DNA from: a virus
Length of the DNA stretch: 64,000 bases
Strand: one strand, 5' to 3'
Virus record (IMG/VR): IMGVR_UViG_3300036760_001167
Span: 42,511-106,510 of that record
The position numbers were made by a program, and so were the translations under genes. Numbering within the stretch: position 1 is the stretch's first letter; each line of letters opens with the position of its first letter. Below the pieces are notes generated by a model that saw only the letters and a list, made by a program, of their open reading frames with translations, searched no databases and was not told where the DNA came from. Positions 31,949-39,759 of this stretch are shown here, in pieces.

Positions 31949-32403
31949 GCGTAGTCCTCCCTGGTCGCGTGCCGGTCGTGCGTCTCCTGCATCCGCAGGC
32001 TCTCCGCGGCGCCGACGCGCGAGAGCGCGTCCGCGCGGATGTTGAGCTCGCGCGGGATCCACTCGTACACGACCCCGCCCGAGAAGCACCGCGCGACCTC
32101 CCAGACCCTGTCGCGCAGGTAGCGCAGCGGCTCCTCGTTGCACTTCCAGCGGTCCTCCTCGCGGAGCTGGCTGACGACCAGCAGCGAGTCGGTCCGGACG
32201 TGGGCGGCCCGCGCGCCCATCTCGACCGCGACCTTCAGGCCGCGCAGGACCGCCTCGTACTCGGCGACGTTGTTCGTCTGCACGCCGAGCGCGTCGCCGT
32301 GCTCCTCGACCGCGTCGCCGAACCAGACGACGTATCCCGCGCCGGCCGGTCCTGGGTTGCTGGGCCGCGCGGCCCCGTCGCAGTGCAGCACCGCGCGCCT
32401 CAC
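31945..32403 (-). CDS. rnhA: Ribonuclease HI
   Basis: 152 residues from GTG. LHCDGAARPSNPG, NNVAEYEAVLRGL, VRTDSLLVVSQL and the late RADALSR Asp give the catalytic DEDD set. Removes RNA primers at the fork. Overlaps both neighbours by 4 bp. Confidence 0.9.
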   Translation of the reverse strand: MRRAVLHCDGAARPSNPGPAGAGYVVWFGDAVEEHGDALGVQTNNVAEYEAVLRGLKVAVEMGARAAHVRTDSLLVVSQLREEDRWKCNEEPLRYLRDRVWEVARCFSGGVVYEWIPRELNIRADALSRVGAAESLRMQETHDRHATREDYA

Positions 32404-32681
32404 GAGAACTCCGTCCCGATCTGCTCCGTGCTGACGCGTCCGGTGCTGATCATGATCTCGAACATCTGGAGCGCGGTCAGCTTGGTCCCGTACTCGTCCT
32501 CGAACCGCATCGTCCCCTCGTCGCAGGAGCAGGTCTCGCAGTGCTTCTCGATCTGGATGCAGAGCTCGCGGAACCTGTCGTCCGGCATCGCCTGCAGGAA
32601 CTCGCCGCTCGTGCGCTTGCCCACGTGGTACTCGGGCGCGTCGTCGTGCCGGTGGCCGATCGCGTAGAAGTTGGTGCTCAC
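32400..32681 (-). CDS. Conserved-looking phage protein
   Basis: 93 residues from GTG. MSTNFYAIG and HVGKRTSGEFLQA resemble a small protein seen in many phages, function unknown. CETCSC may bind metal. Confidence 0.7.
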   Translation of the reverse strand: MSTNFYAIGHRHDDAPEYHVGKRTSGEFLQAMPDDRFRELCIQIEKHCETCSCDEGTMRFEDEYGTKLTALQMFEIMISTGRVSTEQIGTEFS

Positions 32682-32872
32682 CGTCGCGCGCCCCTCGCCA
32701 CGTCGATGGGCACGCGGGCGCCGGCCAGGTGCAGCTCGGTCCCGCCCGCCTCGATCACCGCGGCCTCCGCCGCGTCGAGCTTCATGTTCGCGAGGATGCT
32801 CTCCGCGTACGCCGTCTGGAACCGGGCGCAGGCGTTCATGATCGCGAGCTCGCGCTCCTGGTCCGCGCTCAC
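32678..32872 (-). CDS. Small helical protein
   Basis: 64 residues from GTG (VSADQERELAIMNACARF). Helical with a short beta end. GTGA overlaps both sides. Confidence 0.65.
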   Translation of the reverse strand: MSADQERELAIMNACARFQTAYAESILANMKLDAAEAAVIEAGGTELHLAGARVPIDVARGARR

Positions 32873-33015
32873 GGGGTCTCCAGGTGATGCGCGTCGGGGC
32901 AGAGCGCGGCCGGCTCCGTCGGGGCCGGGGCGTCTGGCATCCCGTAGCAGTAGTGGTCGCAAGGGCGTACGTCGTAGGGCTGGTCGGCGCAGCCGCAGGT
33001 CGGGCAGTGGGTCAC
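32869..33015 (-). CDS. Small Cys/His protein
   Basis: 48 residues from GTG: VTHCPTCGCADQPYD then CDHYC and a later C/H pair. Zinc binding likely. Confidence 0.65.
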   Translation of the reverse strand: MTHCPTCGCADQPYDVRPCDHYCYGMPDAPAPTEPAALCPDAHHLETP

Positions 33016-33137
33016 GAGGGCTCCACCACCGTCCAGGTCTCGCCGCACTCGCCGCACGCGCGGTTCTTGCCGCCGGGCAGGTCGACGGCCGCGACCTCGT
33101 CGCTGCCGCAGTGCGGGCACGTGTCGCCGGTCCTCAC
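33012..33137 (-). CDS. 41-residue zinc-ribbon protein
   Basis: From GTG. CPHCG near residue 7 and CGECGE near 28 form a compact zinc ribbon. GTGA overlap with the methyltransferase gene. Confidence 0.7.
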   Translation of the reverse strand: MRTGDTCPHCGSDEVAAVDLPGGKNRACGECGETWTVVEPS

Positions 33138-33673
33138 GGGCGCCCCGCGGTCCCGAGCATGGAGTCGCGGTCCTGCCCGAAGAATGACCGCTCCTGAACC
33201 CTGAACCCCCAGGACCTGAGCTCCTCGCCGAAGATCGGCCGGACGTGCGTCGCGTCCATGTCGCGCACCGCCTGCATGCCGAGCTCGTTGGTGTTCGGCG
33301 TCGTCACCACGACTCCGCCGTCCGCCGCGCCGATCATCGTCACCGCCAGCGCCCGCGCGTTCTCCAGGTGCTCGAGGAGCTCGACGGCGACGAAGAAGTC
33401 CGCGCGGAGCGGCGGCCGCCAGATCTCCAGGTCGGTGCCGTCGATCGCCGCGTCGACCGGCAGGTAGCGGCCCTTGTAGCCGCGCTCCGTGCGGAGGTAG
33501 AAGTCCAGGTCGCACGTGCCGGCGCCGACGTCGACGAGCAGGCAGTCGTCGTCCAGGCCCATCGCGTACAGCTCGTCGGCCACGGCCGAGTACCTGACGA
33601 AGCGGTACTCCAGCGTCCCGCGCCGCTGCGCGAGGTAGGCGAGCGCGCCGTCGCGCGCCTCGGCGGCCGTCAC
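33134..33673 (-). CDS. Class I SAM-dependent methyltransferase-like protein
   Basis: 179 residues from GTG. CLLVDVGAGTCDLDFYL is the SAM-binding motif I and FVAVELLEHLENA the motif IV region, as in UbiE/Methyltransf_11 enzymes. Substrate unknown; its place near the ThyA-fold gene allows a role in nucleotide modification. Confidence 0.75.
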   Translation of the reverse strand: MTAAEARDGALAYLAQRRGTLEYRFVRYSAVADELYAMGLDDDCLLVDVGAGTCDLDFYLRTERGYKGRYLPVDAAIDGTDLEIWRPPLRADFFVAVELLEHLENARALAVTMIGAADGGVVVTTPNTNELGMQAVRDMDATHVRPIFGEELRSWGFRVQERSFFGQDRDSMLGTAGRP

Positions 33674-33942
33674 TCGGCGGTCCCGCCGGAGTAGGAAACC
33701 ACCGCGGACGGGACGAACTCGACCCCGTAGATTCCATCCTGGAAGCAGTCGAACCTGTCGATCCGCTGAGTGTCCCCGAGCAGGCTGTTCGACAGGACGA
33801 TCCTGAGCCCGCTCGGGCAGTCGACCCTCGTGCCGTCGAGCAGCGTCACGCTGCCCGGGTCGAGGTACCTGTGGGCGCAGGCCGGCAGGATCAGCGCGGC
33901 GCCGATCGCCAGGCCCGCCGCGTACGCCCGCGCGCTCCTCAC
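33670..33942 (-). CDS. Small lipoprotein
   Basis: 90 residues from GTG. A signal peptide runs VRSARAYAAGLAIGAALILP followed by AC, a lipobox with Cys 22. The mature part is beta-like with two further Cys. It may alter the infected cell surface. Confidence 0.75.
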   Translation of the reverse strand: MRSARAYAAGLAIGAALILPACAHRYLDPGSVTLLDGTRVDCPSGLRIVLSNSLLGDTQRIDRFDCFQDGIYGVEFVPSAVVSYSGGTAE

Positions 33943-34811
33943 AGCTCCCACCCCATTACCTCCGCGTGCTTCTGGATGTACCACTGCTCGCTCCCGGCGC
34001 TCTTCCGGAGCATGCCGTCGCCGATGTCGCGGGCGCGCTGCGCCGCCTCGGCGAACGGGCGGCCGGCCTTGCCGATGCCGTCGGCGAGCGGGTCCGGCGT
34101 GTCGCCGTCCGGCCGCGCGAGTCTCCCGGTCAGCTCCCAGTGCTCCTCGTACACGTGCAGCGACGACGCGTGGTGGAAGTACGTGCCGACCGGCGCGCCG
34201 AGCGCGCGGGCGAGCGAGTGCTGGAGCTGGTTGAAGAAGAACGCGTCGTATGGGAACCCGTGCCAGGCGTCGTTCGACCGCATCGTCACGTGGAGGTCGA
34301 GCGCGTTGAAGAGGTGGCCCAGCTCCGGGTTGGACGGCCGCAGCATGAACTGGAGCTCCGTCGTGCACGGGTAGTTCTTGACGCCCTCGATCGCGTCGCG
34401 CGCCGGGTCCCAGATCGTCACCACCGCGCGGCGCGAGAACGGGTCCTCGCGCAGGCGGCGCTCGACCATCTCCATCTGGCCCCGGACGCGCGGGCCGTAC
34501 GCGCCGTGGAACGCGCCCTGGTCGGCGAAGTTCCGCATGTTCGCGCTCGCATGGAACAGCGCCTCGGCGTCGGAGTACCCGCCGATCAGCTGGAGGGCCT
34601 CCTCGGCCGCCATCTTCGGGCTGACGCCGCGGCCGGTCCCGACCGGCAGCATCGGCGCGTCCGCCGGGATCACGATGGTCGCGGCCAGCACCTCGCGCGT
34701 GACGGTGCCGCGCGGCTCCGCGCGCCGGCCCTCCGCCATCACGGCCTCGACCACGTCGACGTAGCCGCCCACGAGGTCGTCCAGCCTGAGGAGCATCCCC
34801 TCGTTCGTCAC
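33939..34811 (-). CDS. Thymidylate synthase-fold enzyme, possibly dCMP hydroxymethylase
   Basis: 290 residues from GTG. ThyA hallmarks: PVGTGRGVSPKMAAEEALQL, catalytic Cys 149 in NYPCTTELQFM, the phosphate/base-binding RSND (178-181) and HVYEEH near residue 221. At the position of the dUMP-reading Asn (E. coli N177) the sequence reads GFPYD, with Asp 189; T4 dCMP hydroxymethylase also has Asp there. So it may act on dCMP and make hydroxymethyl-dCMP rather than dTMP. Thymidylate synthase remains the alternative. Confidence 0.8.
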   Translation of the reverse strand: MTNEGMLLRLDDLVGGYVDVVEAVMAEGRRAEPRGTVTREVLAATIVIPADAPMLPVGTGRGVSPKMAAEEALQLIGGYSDAEALFHASANMRNFADQGAFHGAYGPRVRGQMEMVERRLREDPFSRRAVVTIWDPARDAIEGVKNYPCTTELQFMLRPSNPELGHLFNALDLHVTMRSNDAWHGFPYDAFFFNQLQHSLARALGAPVGTYFHHASSLHVYEEHWELTGRLARPDGDTPDPLADGIGKAGRPFAEAAQRARDIGDGMLRKSAGSEQWYIQKHAEVMGWEL

Positions 34812-35101
34812 GGCCGCACCGGCTGGACGACGTAGCCCAGCGCGCTCAGGCGGCGCTTCGTCTTCGCGAGCATCTCCGCGCGGACGCGCTCCGCCTTGGC
34901 CTCGTCGACGCCGTCCCCGAAGTAGATCCCCTCGGGGTCGTCGCGGTAGTCCCACACGCCGCCGAGCCGCTCGGTGCCGTCGTCGTTCCGCACGACTTCC
35001 ATCGCGAGGCCGACGGGGTGCAGCACGAGGCGGTTGACCTCCTGCAGGTAGCCACCCTCGCGGAACTCCCGCGCGTCCAGGTACTTGATCTCTCCGGCCA
35101 T
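34808..35101 (-). CDS. Hypothetical protein
   Basis: 97 residues, MAGEIKYLDAREFREGGYLQ. GVWDYRDDPEGIYFGDG and a helical end. Not recognised. GTGA overlap with the ThyA-fold gene. Confidence 0.65.
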   Translation of the reverse strand: MAGEIKYLDAREFREGGYLQEVNRLVLHPVGLAMEVVRNDDGTERLGGVWDYRDDPEGIYFGDGVDEAKAERVRAEMLAKTKRRLSALGYVVQPVRP

Positions 35102-35946
35102 CAGAGGTGCTCCCTCCTGTCGATCGTCCAGCGCATGAAGATCAGCTCCTCCCAGTCGAACGGCGGGCAGCGCGTGTGGAGCACCTCGCGCTCCACCTCC
35201 AGGCCGGGCCGGTCCAGGTAGTTCGCGAGCGTCTCCGCGTTGAGCTGCAGGCCCGGCGGGTCGCCGGGCTTCTCGACGCGCGCGGCGCCGGGCAGGTCCG
35301 CGTCGCGGTCGCCGGGCGGGATGAACAGCACGAGGACTGCGCGGTCGGTGAAGCTGTCGGTCATGTTCGCGAGGATCCTCCCCCACTCCCAGTTATGCTC
35401 GAGGACGTGGCGCATCAGGATCTTCGGAACGCGCGGCCGCGAGACGTACTCGCGCAGGTCCGCGCGCGCCGCGCCCCAGCGCTCGACGCCCTCGGCGCCG
35501 TCGACGCCGCGGTACGGCGCGCCGACGAAGCGGCTGCCCCAGGTCGTCGCGCAGCCCCACTCCTCGACGAGGCCCGGCCCGCTCAGGAACGCGCCCGCGC
35601 GCTGGTAGCTCACCGCGTCGTCGTCGTACGGGCTGGGGGCTCCGACGTTCTGGTAGAGCTCGCGCCACTGCTCGCCCCAGTCCGTCGCCGGGTGCGGGAT
35701 GCGCAGCCCGCCCGACTCGTTGCCGCCGATCGCGGGCGGCGTCGCGTCGTTCCCGCCCGGCTCCGGCAGGGTGAAGGTCTCGCCCCTGACCGTGTAGTCT
35801 CCCGGCAGGAAGACCCTGTCGCACTCGCAGCCCGGCTCCGCGCAGCCGGCCGCGTGCTTCGACTTCAGGTGGCTGCAACCGCCGCGGTCCGAGCACGTCG
35901 CCGCCCACGCCCGCGCCATCGCCGTCTCCTGCCCCTCGTCTGCCAT
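35101..35946 (-). CDS. Methyltransferase-like protein with N-terminal Cys region
   Basis: 281 residues from the ATG at 35946, which has a GGAGGG site. Residues about 18-45 hold five Cys and a His (CSDRGGCSHLKSKHAAGC). The rest suggests a SAM-methyltransferase fold: EEWGCATTWGSRFV, GVDGAEGVERWG and ILMRHVLEHNWEW. A remote similarity; function open. Confidence 0.6.
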   Translation of the reverse strand: MADEGQETAMARAWAATCSDRGGCSHLKSKHAAGCAEPGCECDRVFLPGDYTVRGETFTLPEPGGNDATPPAIGGNESGGLRIPHPATDWGEQWRELYQNVGAPSPYDDDAVSYQRAGAFLSGPGLVEEWGCATTWGSRFVGAPYRGVDGAEGVERWGAARADLREYVSRPRVPKILMRHVLEHNWEWGRILANMTDSFTDRAVLVLFIPPGDRDADLPGAARVEKPGDPPGLQLNAETLANYLDRPGLEVEREVLHTRCPPFDWEELIFMRWTIDRREHL

Positions 35947-36044
35947 CAGTCCCTCCTGTTCCTGGGCGTCGGCGCCGTGACGGTCGACCCGCAGAGCGGG
36001 CACGGCTTCGCCGCGTTCGAGCACTTCACCAGGAACTGGATCAC
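35946..36044 (-). CDS. 32-residue Cys-containing peptide
   Basis: From GTG: VIQFLVKCSNAAKPCPLCG, one CPxC knuckle and a basic end. GTGA overlap upstream and TGATG downstream. Confidence 0.6.
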   Translation of the reverse strand: MIQFLVKCSNAAKPCPLCGSTVTAPTPRNRRD

Positions 36045-36238
36045 GCGAGGTTCCTCGCGCGGCCCGGCGTCGTGCGCGACGCCGCCTTGCCGGTGATGAA
36101 GTCCACGCCGTTGTGCTCGAGGAGCGCGATCCCGCGGTCCAGCTCAGACGACACGCGGTCGTACGCCTGCTCGAGCCGGCGCGTCCGCCAAGGGTTCAGC
36201 AGCCGCAGCCAGGTCTGGTTGTGCTTGACCTTCCCCAT
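36041..36238 (-). CDS. Small basic protein
   Basis: 65 residues, MGKVKHNQTWLRLLNPWRTR, helical then basic. Strong GGAGGAAG site. First gene of the operon running down to the exonuclease region. Confidence 0.65.
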   Translation of the reverse strand: MGKVKHNQTWLRLLNPWRTRRLEQAYDRVSSELDRGIALLEHNGVDFITGKAASRTTPGRARNLA

Positions 36239-36260
36239 TCTTCTTCCTCCGGTGTAAGTC

Positions 36261-36298
36261 GGGCCGGGCGGGCCGTCGCAACGGCCCGCCCCCGGCCC
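36261..36298 (-). terminator. Strong hairpin after the lipoprotein gene
   Basis: Perfect 11-bp stem (36266-36276 with 36281-36291) and a 4-base loop, extended by a further 5 bp past a CC bulge. It follows the stop of the lipoprotein gene at 36313. No U-run; a likely terminator in G+C-rich DNA. Confidence 0.6.
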
Positions 36299-36312
36299 GA
36301 CGCTTCAGTGCT

Positions 36313-36711
36313 TCAGGGAATGGTGATGTCGGGGATGATCGTCGACGGCTTGAAGACCACCAGGTAGTGGTACGCGCTCACGTTAGCGCTCTCGAGCTGC
36401 TCGACGAAGTACGTCACGTTGTCCGACAGCCCGAGGAAGGACTTCTTGTACTCGTCCGGGCCGGTCTTGCACACCACCGTCAGCTCGTGCGGCGGGTCGT
36501 TGTTCCCGAGCGCGCAGTAGCCCTCGATCTCCAGCATGTACTGGCCCGTGATGCCGTTGTAGAACACGACGCGCCGCAGGATCTTGAACTGGTCCGCCTC
36601 GGTGGACAGGTTCTTCGACACCACGTCCGAGTTGTGCTTCGTGCATGACGCGGCCGTGCCGAGCGCGATCGCCGCGAGCAGCGCCAGCGCCACTACCTTC
36701 TTCTTCCTCAT
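36313..36711 (-). CDS. Membrane lipoprotein (beta-sandwich type)
   Basis: 132 residues. Signal peptide MRKKKVVALALLAAIALGTA with a lipobox ending at Cys 23 (AASC). The mature part is beta-rich (FKILRRVVFYNGITGQYMLE). Resembles the beta-sandwich lipoproteins often paired with a small membrane protein in actinobacteriophages. It may change the host surface, for example in superinfection exclusion; role inferred. Confidence 0.8.
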   Translation of the reverse strand: MRKKKVVALALLAAIALGTAASCTKHNSDVVSKNLSTEADQFKILRRVVFYNGITGQYMLEIEGYCALGNNDPPHELTVVCKTGPDEYKKSFLGLSDNVTYFVEQLESANVSAYHYLVVFKPSTIIPDITIP

Positions 36712-36749
36712 CGTTGACCTCCGTCCTTCGGCCGGCGCGGGCGCCGGGC

Positions 36750-36986
36750 TTACTTCGACGACTTGCTGCCGCCGAAGATGGAGCCGCTGTGGAACGCGCC
36801 GCCGAACGACGCGGTGACGAAGAGGGCGCCCAGCGTCTGCCAGAAGCCTAGCGCCGGCACCGCGGTCAGCCCGCTCTTGTTGAGGCCGCCGAGCACGAGC
36901 ATCGTCGGGCCCGCGGTGATCAGCAGGAGCGCCACCACGAGCAGCACGAGCAGCACGAGCAGCACGAGCGCCTTCAGGATCTTCAT
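36750..36986 (-). CDS. Small membrane protein
   Basis: 78 residues with a GGAGGTGG site. Starts MKILKALVLLVLLVLLVVAL; this helix is encoded by a short tandem DNA repeat (AGCACG units on the plus strand). A second weaker hydrophobic segment follows (FWQTLGALFVTASFGGA). Probably works with the lipoprotein downstream. Confidence 0.75.
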   Translation of the reverse strand: MKILKALVLLVLLVLLVVALLLITAGPTMLVLGGLNKSGLTAVPALGFWQTLGALFVTASFGGAFHSGSIFGGSKSSK

Positions 36987-37134
36987 TGCCCACCTCCATG
37001 GGTCCGGGAAGTTGGGGCGTCGCCACCGGCGGAGGTGGCGAGAGGGAGGTGGGGTGCGGCACCGAACGTAGCCGGGCCGCTTGCACCTCGCGTCGCGATG
37101 GCGACGCCTCCGAACTCCTAGGTCTCTGTCCAGT

Positions 37135-37140
37135 ATCTTA
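37135..37140 (-). promoter_or_regulatory. TAAGAT -10 box
   Basis: The first three bases are the TAA stop of the gene at 37138. About 150 bp of leader then precede the membrane-protein gene; I see no gene in that leader. Confidence 0.5.
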
Positions 37141-37497
37141 CACCCGCGCGGCGGCCTCCGCATCCTCCGGCGACGCGGTCGAGTACGCGTGCCAGACCAG
37201 CCCGAGCTGGTCGAACACCGTGGCGAGGTACTCGCCTGGCGGCACGTCCGCGCCGGTGGGCACCATCACGTACTCGCCGAACTCCCACTCCTCCGCGCGG
37301 CGCGGCGCCGGCGCGGTGAACTCGGCCTCGGTCGGCTCCGCGTCCGGGTCGACCTCGGCCCAGACCATCACTCCGTCGCCGAAGGCCGATCGCTGCCGCC
37401 GCACCGCGCGGACGACCGCGCCCCGCGGCAGCGTCATGGTGAAGCTGTCGCCAGGCGCCGGCGCGTCGCCGGCCAGCGGGTACTTGAACATCTTCAT
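37138..37497 (-). CDS. DUF7352-like protein
   Basis: 119 residues with a GGGAGG site. MKMFKYPLAGDAPAPGDSFT then a beta-rich body (VVRAVRRQRSAFGDGVMVW) resembles small phage proteins of the DUF7352 kind. Function unknown. Stop codon shared with the next promoter box. Confidence 0.7.
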   Translation of the reverse strand: MKMFKYPLAGDAPAPGDSFTMTLPRGAVVRAVRRQRSAFGDGVMVWAEVDPDAEPTEAEFTAPAPRRAEEWEFGEYVMVPTGADVPPGEYLATVFDQLGLVWHAYSTASPEDAEAAARV

Positions 37498-37512
37498 GGT
37501 GCCTCCCTCTCG

Positions 37513-38457
37513 TCAGGCTGCCAGCGCCAGGAGCATCTTGTCCCTGGCCTTGGCGGCGGCGCCGCCGGGCAGCGTGCCCAGCACGCGGCTCTCCTCGGTG
37601 CGCGGGTTGCGCGCCCAGTCGTAGTACTCCCCGACCGCGTTCAGCGCCGCGTACTTGGTGTCGCGGAACGCCTCGAGGTTCGGCGAGTGCAGGTACAGGT
37701 CCACGACCTGCGCCCTCGCCGAGTCGGCCTGCGGCCTGTCGCCGATCACCTTCTCGAGCGCGGTCCGCAGGCGGCGCTCCGTGTACGGCGCCGCGAGCAG
37801 CCGCTCGAGCTCCGCCTGCATCGCGTCGCGGTACTGGAACGTCAGGCCCAGCGCCTCGCGCGCCTCGTGCAGCCGGCCGGCGATCGTCCCGACGTGCCGC
37901 GCGCTCCACCTGTTCGTCGCGCCGCGGACCGCCATGTTCAGGGTGTTCATGCAGACGACGCGGATGGACGTCGGGAGGCACGTGACCGCCTTCATCCCGT
38001 CGTGCGACGTCGTCAGCAGGAGGTACATAGCGTGCTCGTCGCCGCCGACCTCGAAGCCCTCGGTCCGCATCGCCAGGAAGACGGTGCGCCCGCCGCGGAG
38101 CGAGCCCGCGGTCTCGTACTTGCCGTCGCTCGAGTCGACGAGGTTGTCCGCGAACTCGAACGCCTCGCGGTTCTGGAAGGGCGAGTAGTCGGTGCCGACC
38201 ACGCCGAAGGGCCGGCCGTCGGCCTTCCTGACCACCGCGCGCCGGCTCGGGATGTCGATCAGCTCGTACTCCTCGCCCGTCGTCATCGCGTCCGCGCGGC
38301 TGACCGTGAACACGGGGCGCAGCTCCACGTCCCAGTCCAGGCCGCCGAGCTTCAGCGCCTGCTTCGCCGTCATCGCGCCGTCCGCGGCGGTGCCGAGCCC
38401 GTGCCAAGGGACCCCGCGCTCCGCCGTGTAGGCGAGGCTCTCAACCTCTGCTGGCAT
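37513..38457 (-). CDS. DUF932 protein (phage/plasmid-like)
   Basis: 314 residues. VPWHGLGTAADGAMTAKQAL, YSPFQNREAFEFADNL, MYLLLTTSHDG and VVCMNTLNMAVRG match DUF932 (TIGR03299). Its molecular role is not established. Confidence 0.88.
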   Translation of the reverse strand: MPAEVESLAYTAERGVPWHGLGTAADGAMTAKQALKLGGLDWDVELRPVFTVSRADAMTTGEEYELIDIPSRRAVVRKADGRPFGVVGTDYSPFQNREAFEFADNLVDSSDGKYETAGSLRGGRTVFLAMRTEGFEVGGDEHAMYLLLTTSHDGMKAVTCLPTSIRVVCMNTLNMAVRGATNRWSARHVGTIAGRLHEAREALGLTFQYRDAMQAELERLLAAPYTERRLRTALEKVIGDRPQADSARAQVVDLYLHSPNLEAFRDTKYAALNAVGEYYDWARNPRTEESRVLGTLPGGAAAKARDKMLLALAA

Positions 38458-38458
38458 G

Positions 38459-38647
38459 TCAGTCCTCCGTCCTGCCGGCGTTGCCGGCGTCGTGCGGCGC
38501 GCTCGTCGCGCCGTCCGGTACCTTGTCGTGAAACTCGTGCAGGCAGCGCTCGCGATGCGGGCCGCCGCCGCTCGGCCACCGCGGGTTGACGACCTTCCAC
38601 GGGTCGTCCCGCCCGTTGCCGCAGTCCGGGCAGCGATCGCGCGTCAC
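38459..38647 (-). CDS. Small Cys/His protein
   Basis: 62 residues from GTG. CPDCGNGRDDPW at the start and HRERCLHEFH suggest a zinc site. GTGA overlap with the membrane-protein gene. Confidence 0.65.
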   Translation of the reverse strand: MTRDRCPDCGNGRDDPWKVVNPRWPSGGGPHRERCLHEFHDKVPDGATSAPHDAGNAGRTED

Positions 38648-38850
38648 GACAGCACGTCCGAGTCGAGGCGCAGCCAGTCCTCCAGGTCGCCGTCCGACGG
38701 CGCGCCGCCCGGCCCGTCGTCGTCCGGCGGGGCCGGCGGCTCGGGCAGCGCCGAGATCACCATCACCGCGGCCATCGCGCCAGCGAGCACCGCGATCAGC
38801 GTCCACACCGCGCCCAGCCAGAAGTCGACCGTCCAGGTCGGCCACATCAC
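38644..38850 (-). CDS. Small membrane protein
   Basis: 68 residues from GTG, or 67 from ATG at 38847. One transmembrane helix (FWLGAVWTLIAVLAGAMAAV), then a Pro/Asp-rich acidic tail. Confidence 0.65.
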   Translation of the reverse strand: MMWPTWTVDFWLGAVWTLIAVLAGAMAAVMVISALPEPPAPPDDDGPGGAPSDGDLEDWLRLDSDVLS

Positions 38851-38993
38851 GCGCGCCCCAGGTTGATCAGGTGCGCCATGTCGGTGACGTCCTTCTCCCT
38901 CGTCGACGCGAAGAGGACGTCCTTCTTCCACCACAGCTCCCAGACCGGAACGCCGGTCTTGGTCACGCGAACCTCTGCCCTCGTCAGCTTCAT
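38847..38993 (-). CDS. 48-residue hypothetical protein
   Basis: MKLTRAEVRVTKTGVPVWEL, a beta-hairpin-like start and helical end. ATGA overlap with the upstream gene. Confidence 0.6.
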   Translation of the reverse strand: MKLTRAEVRVTKTGVPVWELWWKKDVLFASTREKDVTDMAHLINLGRA

Positions 38994-39472
38994 GCGGCCC
39001 TCCTGTCCCGCTCGGCGACGACGCGCCTGTACAGCGGCGTCGACTCGAGCCACTCGACCGAGTCCATCTCGATGACGCTCGCGCTCCACTCTTCCCAGGA
39101 GCGCCAGGCGATGTCGTACGCGTGCGACGCCTCGTCGAAGATCGCCGGGCACGGCATGCTCCACCAGTACGCGAAGCGCAGCCGCGACGCGTGCCGCACC
39201 ATCCAGCGCTCGAGGTTGCGGACGTGGTCCGTCCCGAGGCTCGACACCTGCCGGCCGTTCCACGCGAGCCGCTGCTCGAACACGTCGTACGCGCTCGGCC
39301 CGTAGTGCGGCATCGGCGGGCGCTCCGCGACGCCGACCGCGCCGCGGCACGGGCAGCCCTCGACCTTGCAGCGGCCCAGGATCGTGACGGCCCAGTCCTC
39401 GTTCCCCGCGAGCTCCACCGGCTCGTGGTCGAGGAGCGCGTGCCCGCACGCGTGGTCGTCCGTGTCGATCAT
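38990..39472 (-). CDS. Hypothetical protein
   Basis: 160 residues, MIDTDDHACGHALLDHEP. CKVEGCPC near residue 35 may bind metal. The body has many Trp and aromatic residues (RFAYWWSMPCPAIF). Not recognised. Confidence 0.65.
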   Translation of the reverse strand: MIDTDDHACGHALLDHEPVELAGNEDWAVTILGRCKVEGCPCRGAVGVAERPPMPHYGPSAYDVFEQRLAWNGRQVSSLGTDHVRNLERWMVRHASRLRFAYWWSMPCPAIFDEASHAYDIAWRSWEEWSASVIEMDSVEWLESTPLYRRVVAERDRRAA

Positions 39473-39759
39473 CAGTCTCCCCTTCCCATGCCCATGTCGA
39501 CGGGCGGCTCGTCGGTGATGTCGACGGCCTCCTCGACCGTGATCGGCTTCTTGCGGCCCGGCACCGCCACGCGGCGGCGGCGCTGCTCGTACGCGCTCGT
39601 CTCCAGCGCCTCGTCCGGCGGCGGCGGCTCCTGGTCCAGCAGCGCCTCGAGCGCGACCTCGAACCGCGGCGCCGCGCGCGCGATCATGTCCATCTCGTCG
39701 GGCCGCAGCGGCCGCCCGAGCCGCTCGCGCCCCTCGTCCATCGCCTCCGCCAGGTTCAC
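39472..39759 (-). CDS. Hypothetical protein
   Basis: 95 residues from GTG (VNLAEAMDEGRERLGRP). Helical front, acidic Pro-rich middle, DITDEPPVDMGMGRGD end. Not recognised. GTGA overlap with the large gene upstream. Confidence 0.65.
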   Translation of the reverse strand: MNLAEAMDEGRERLGRPLRPDEMDMIARAAPRFEVALEALLDQEPPPPDEALETSAYEQRRRRVAVPGRKKPITVEEAVDITDEPPVDMGMGRGD

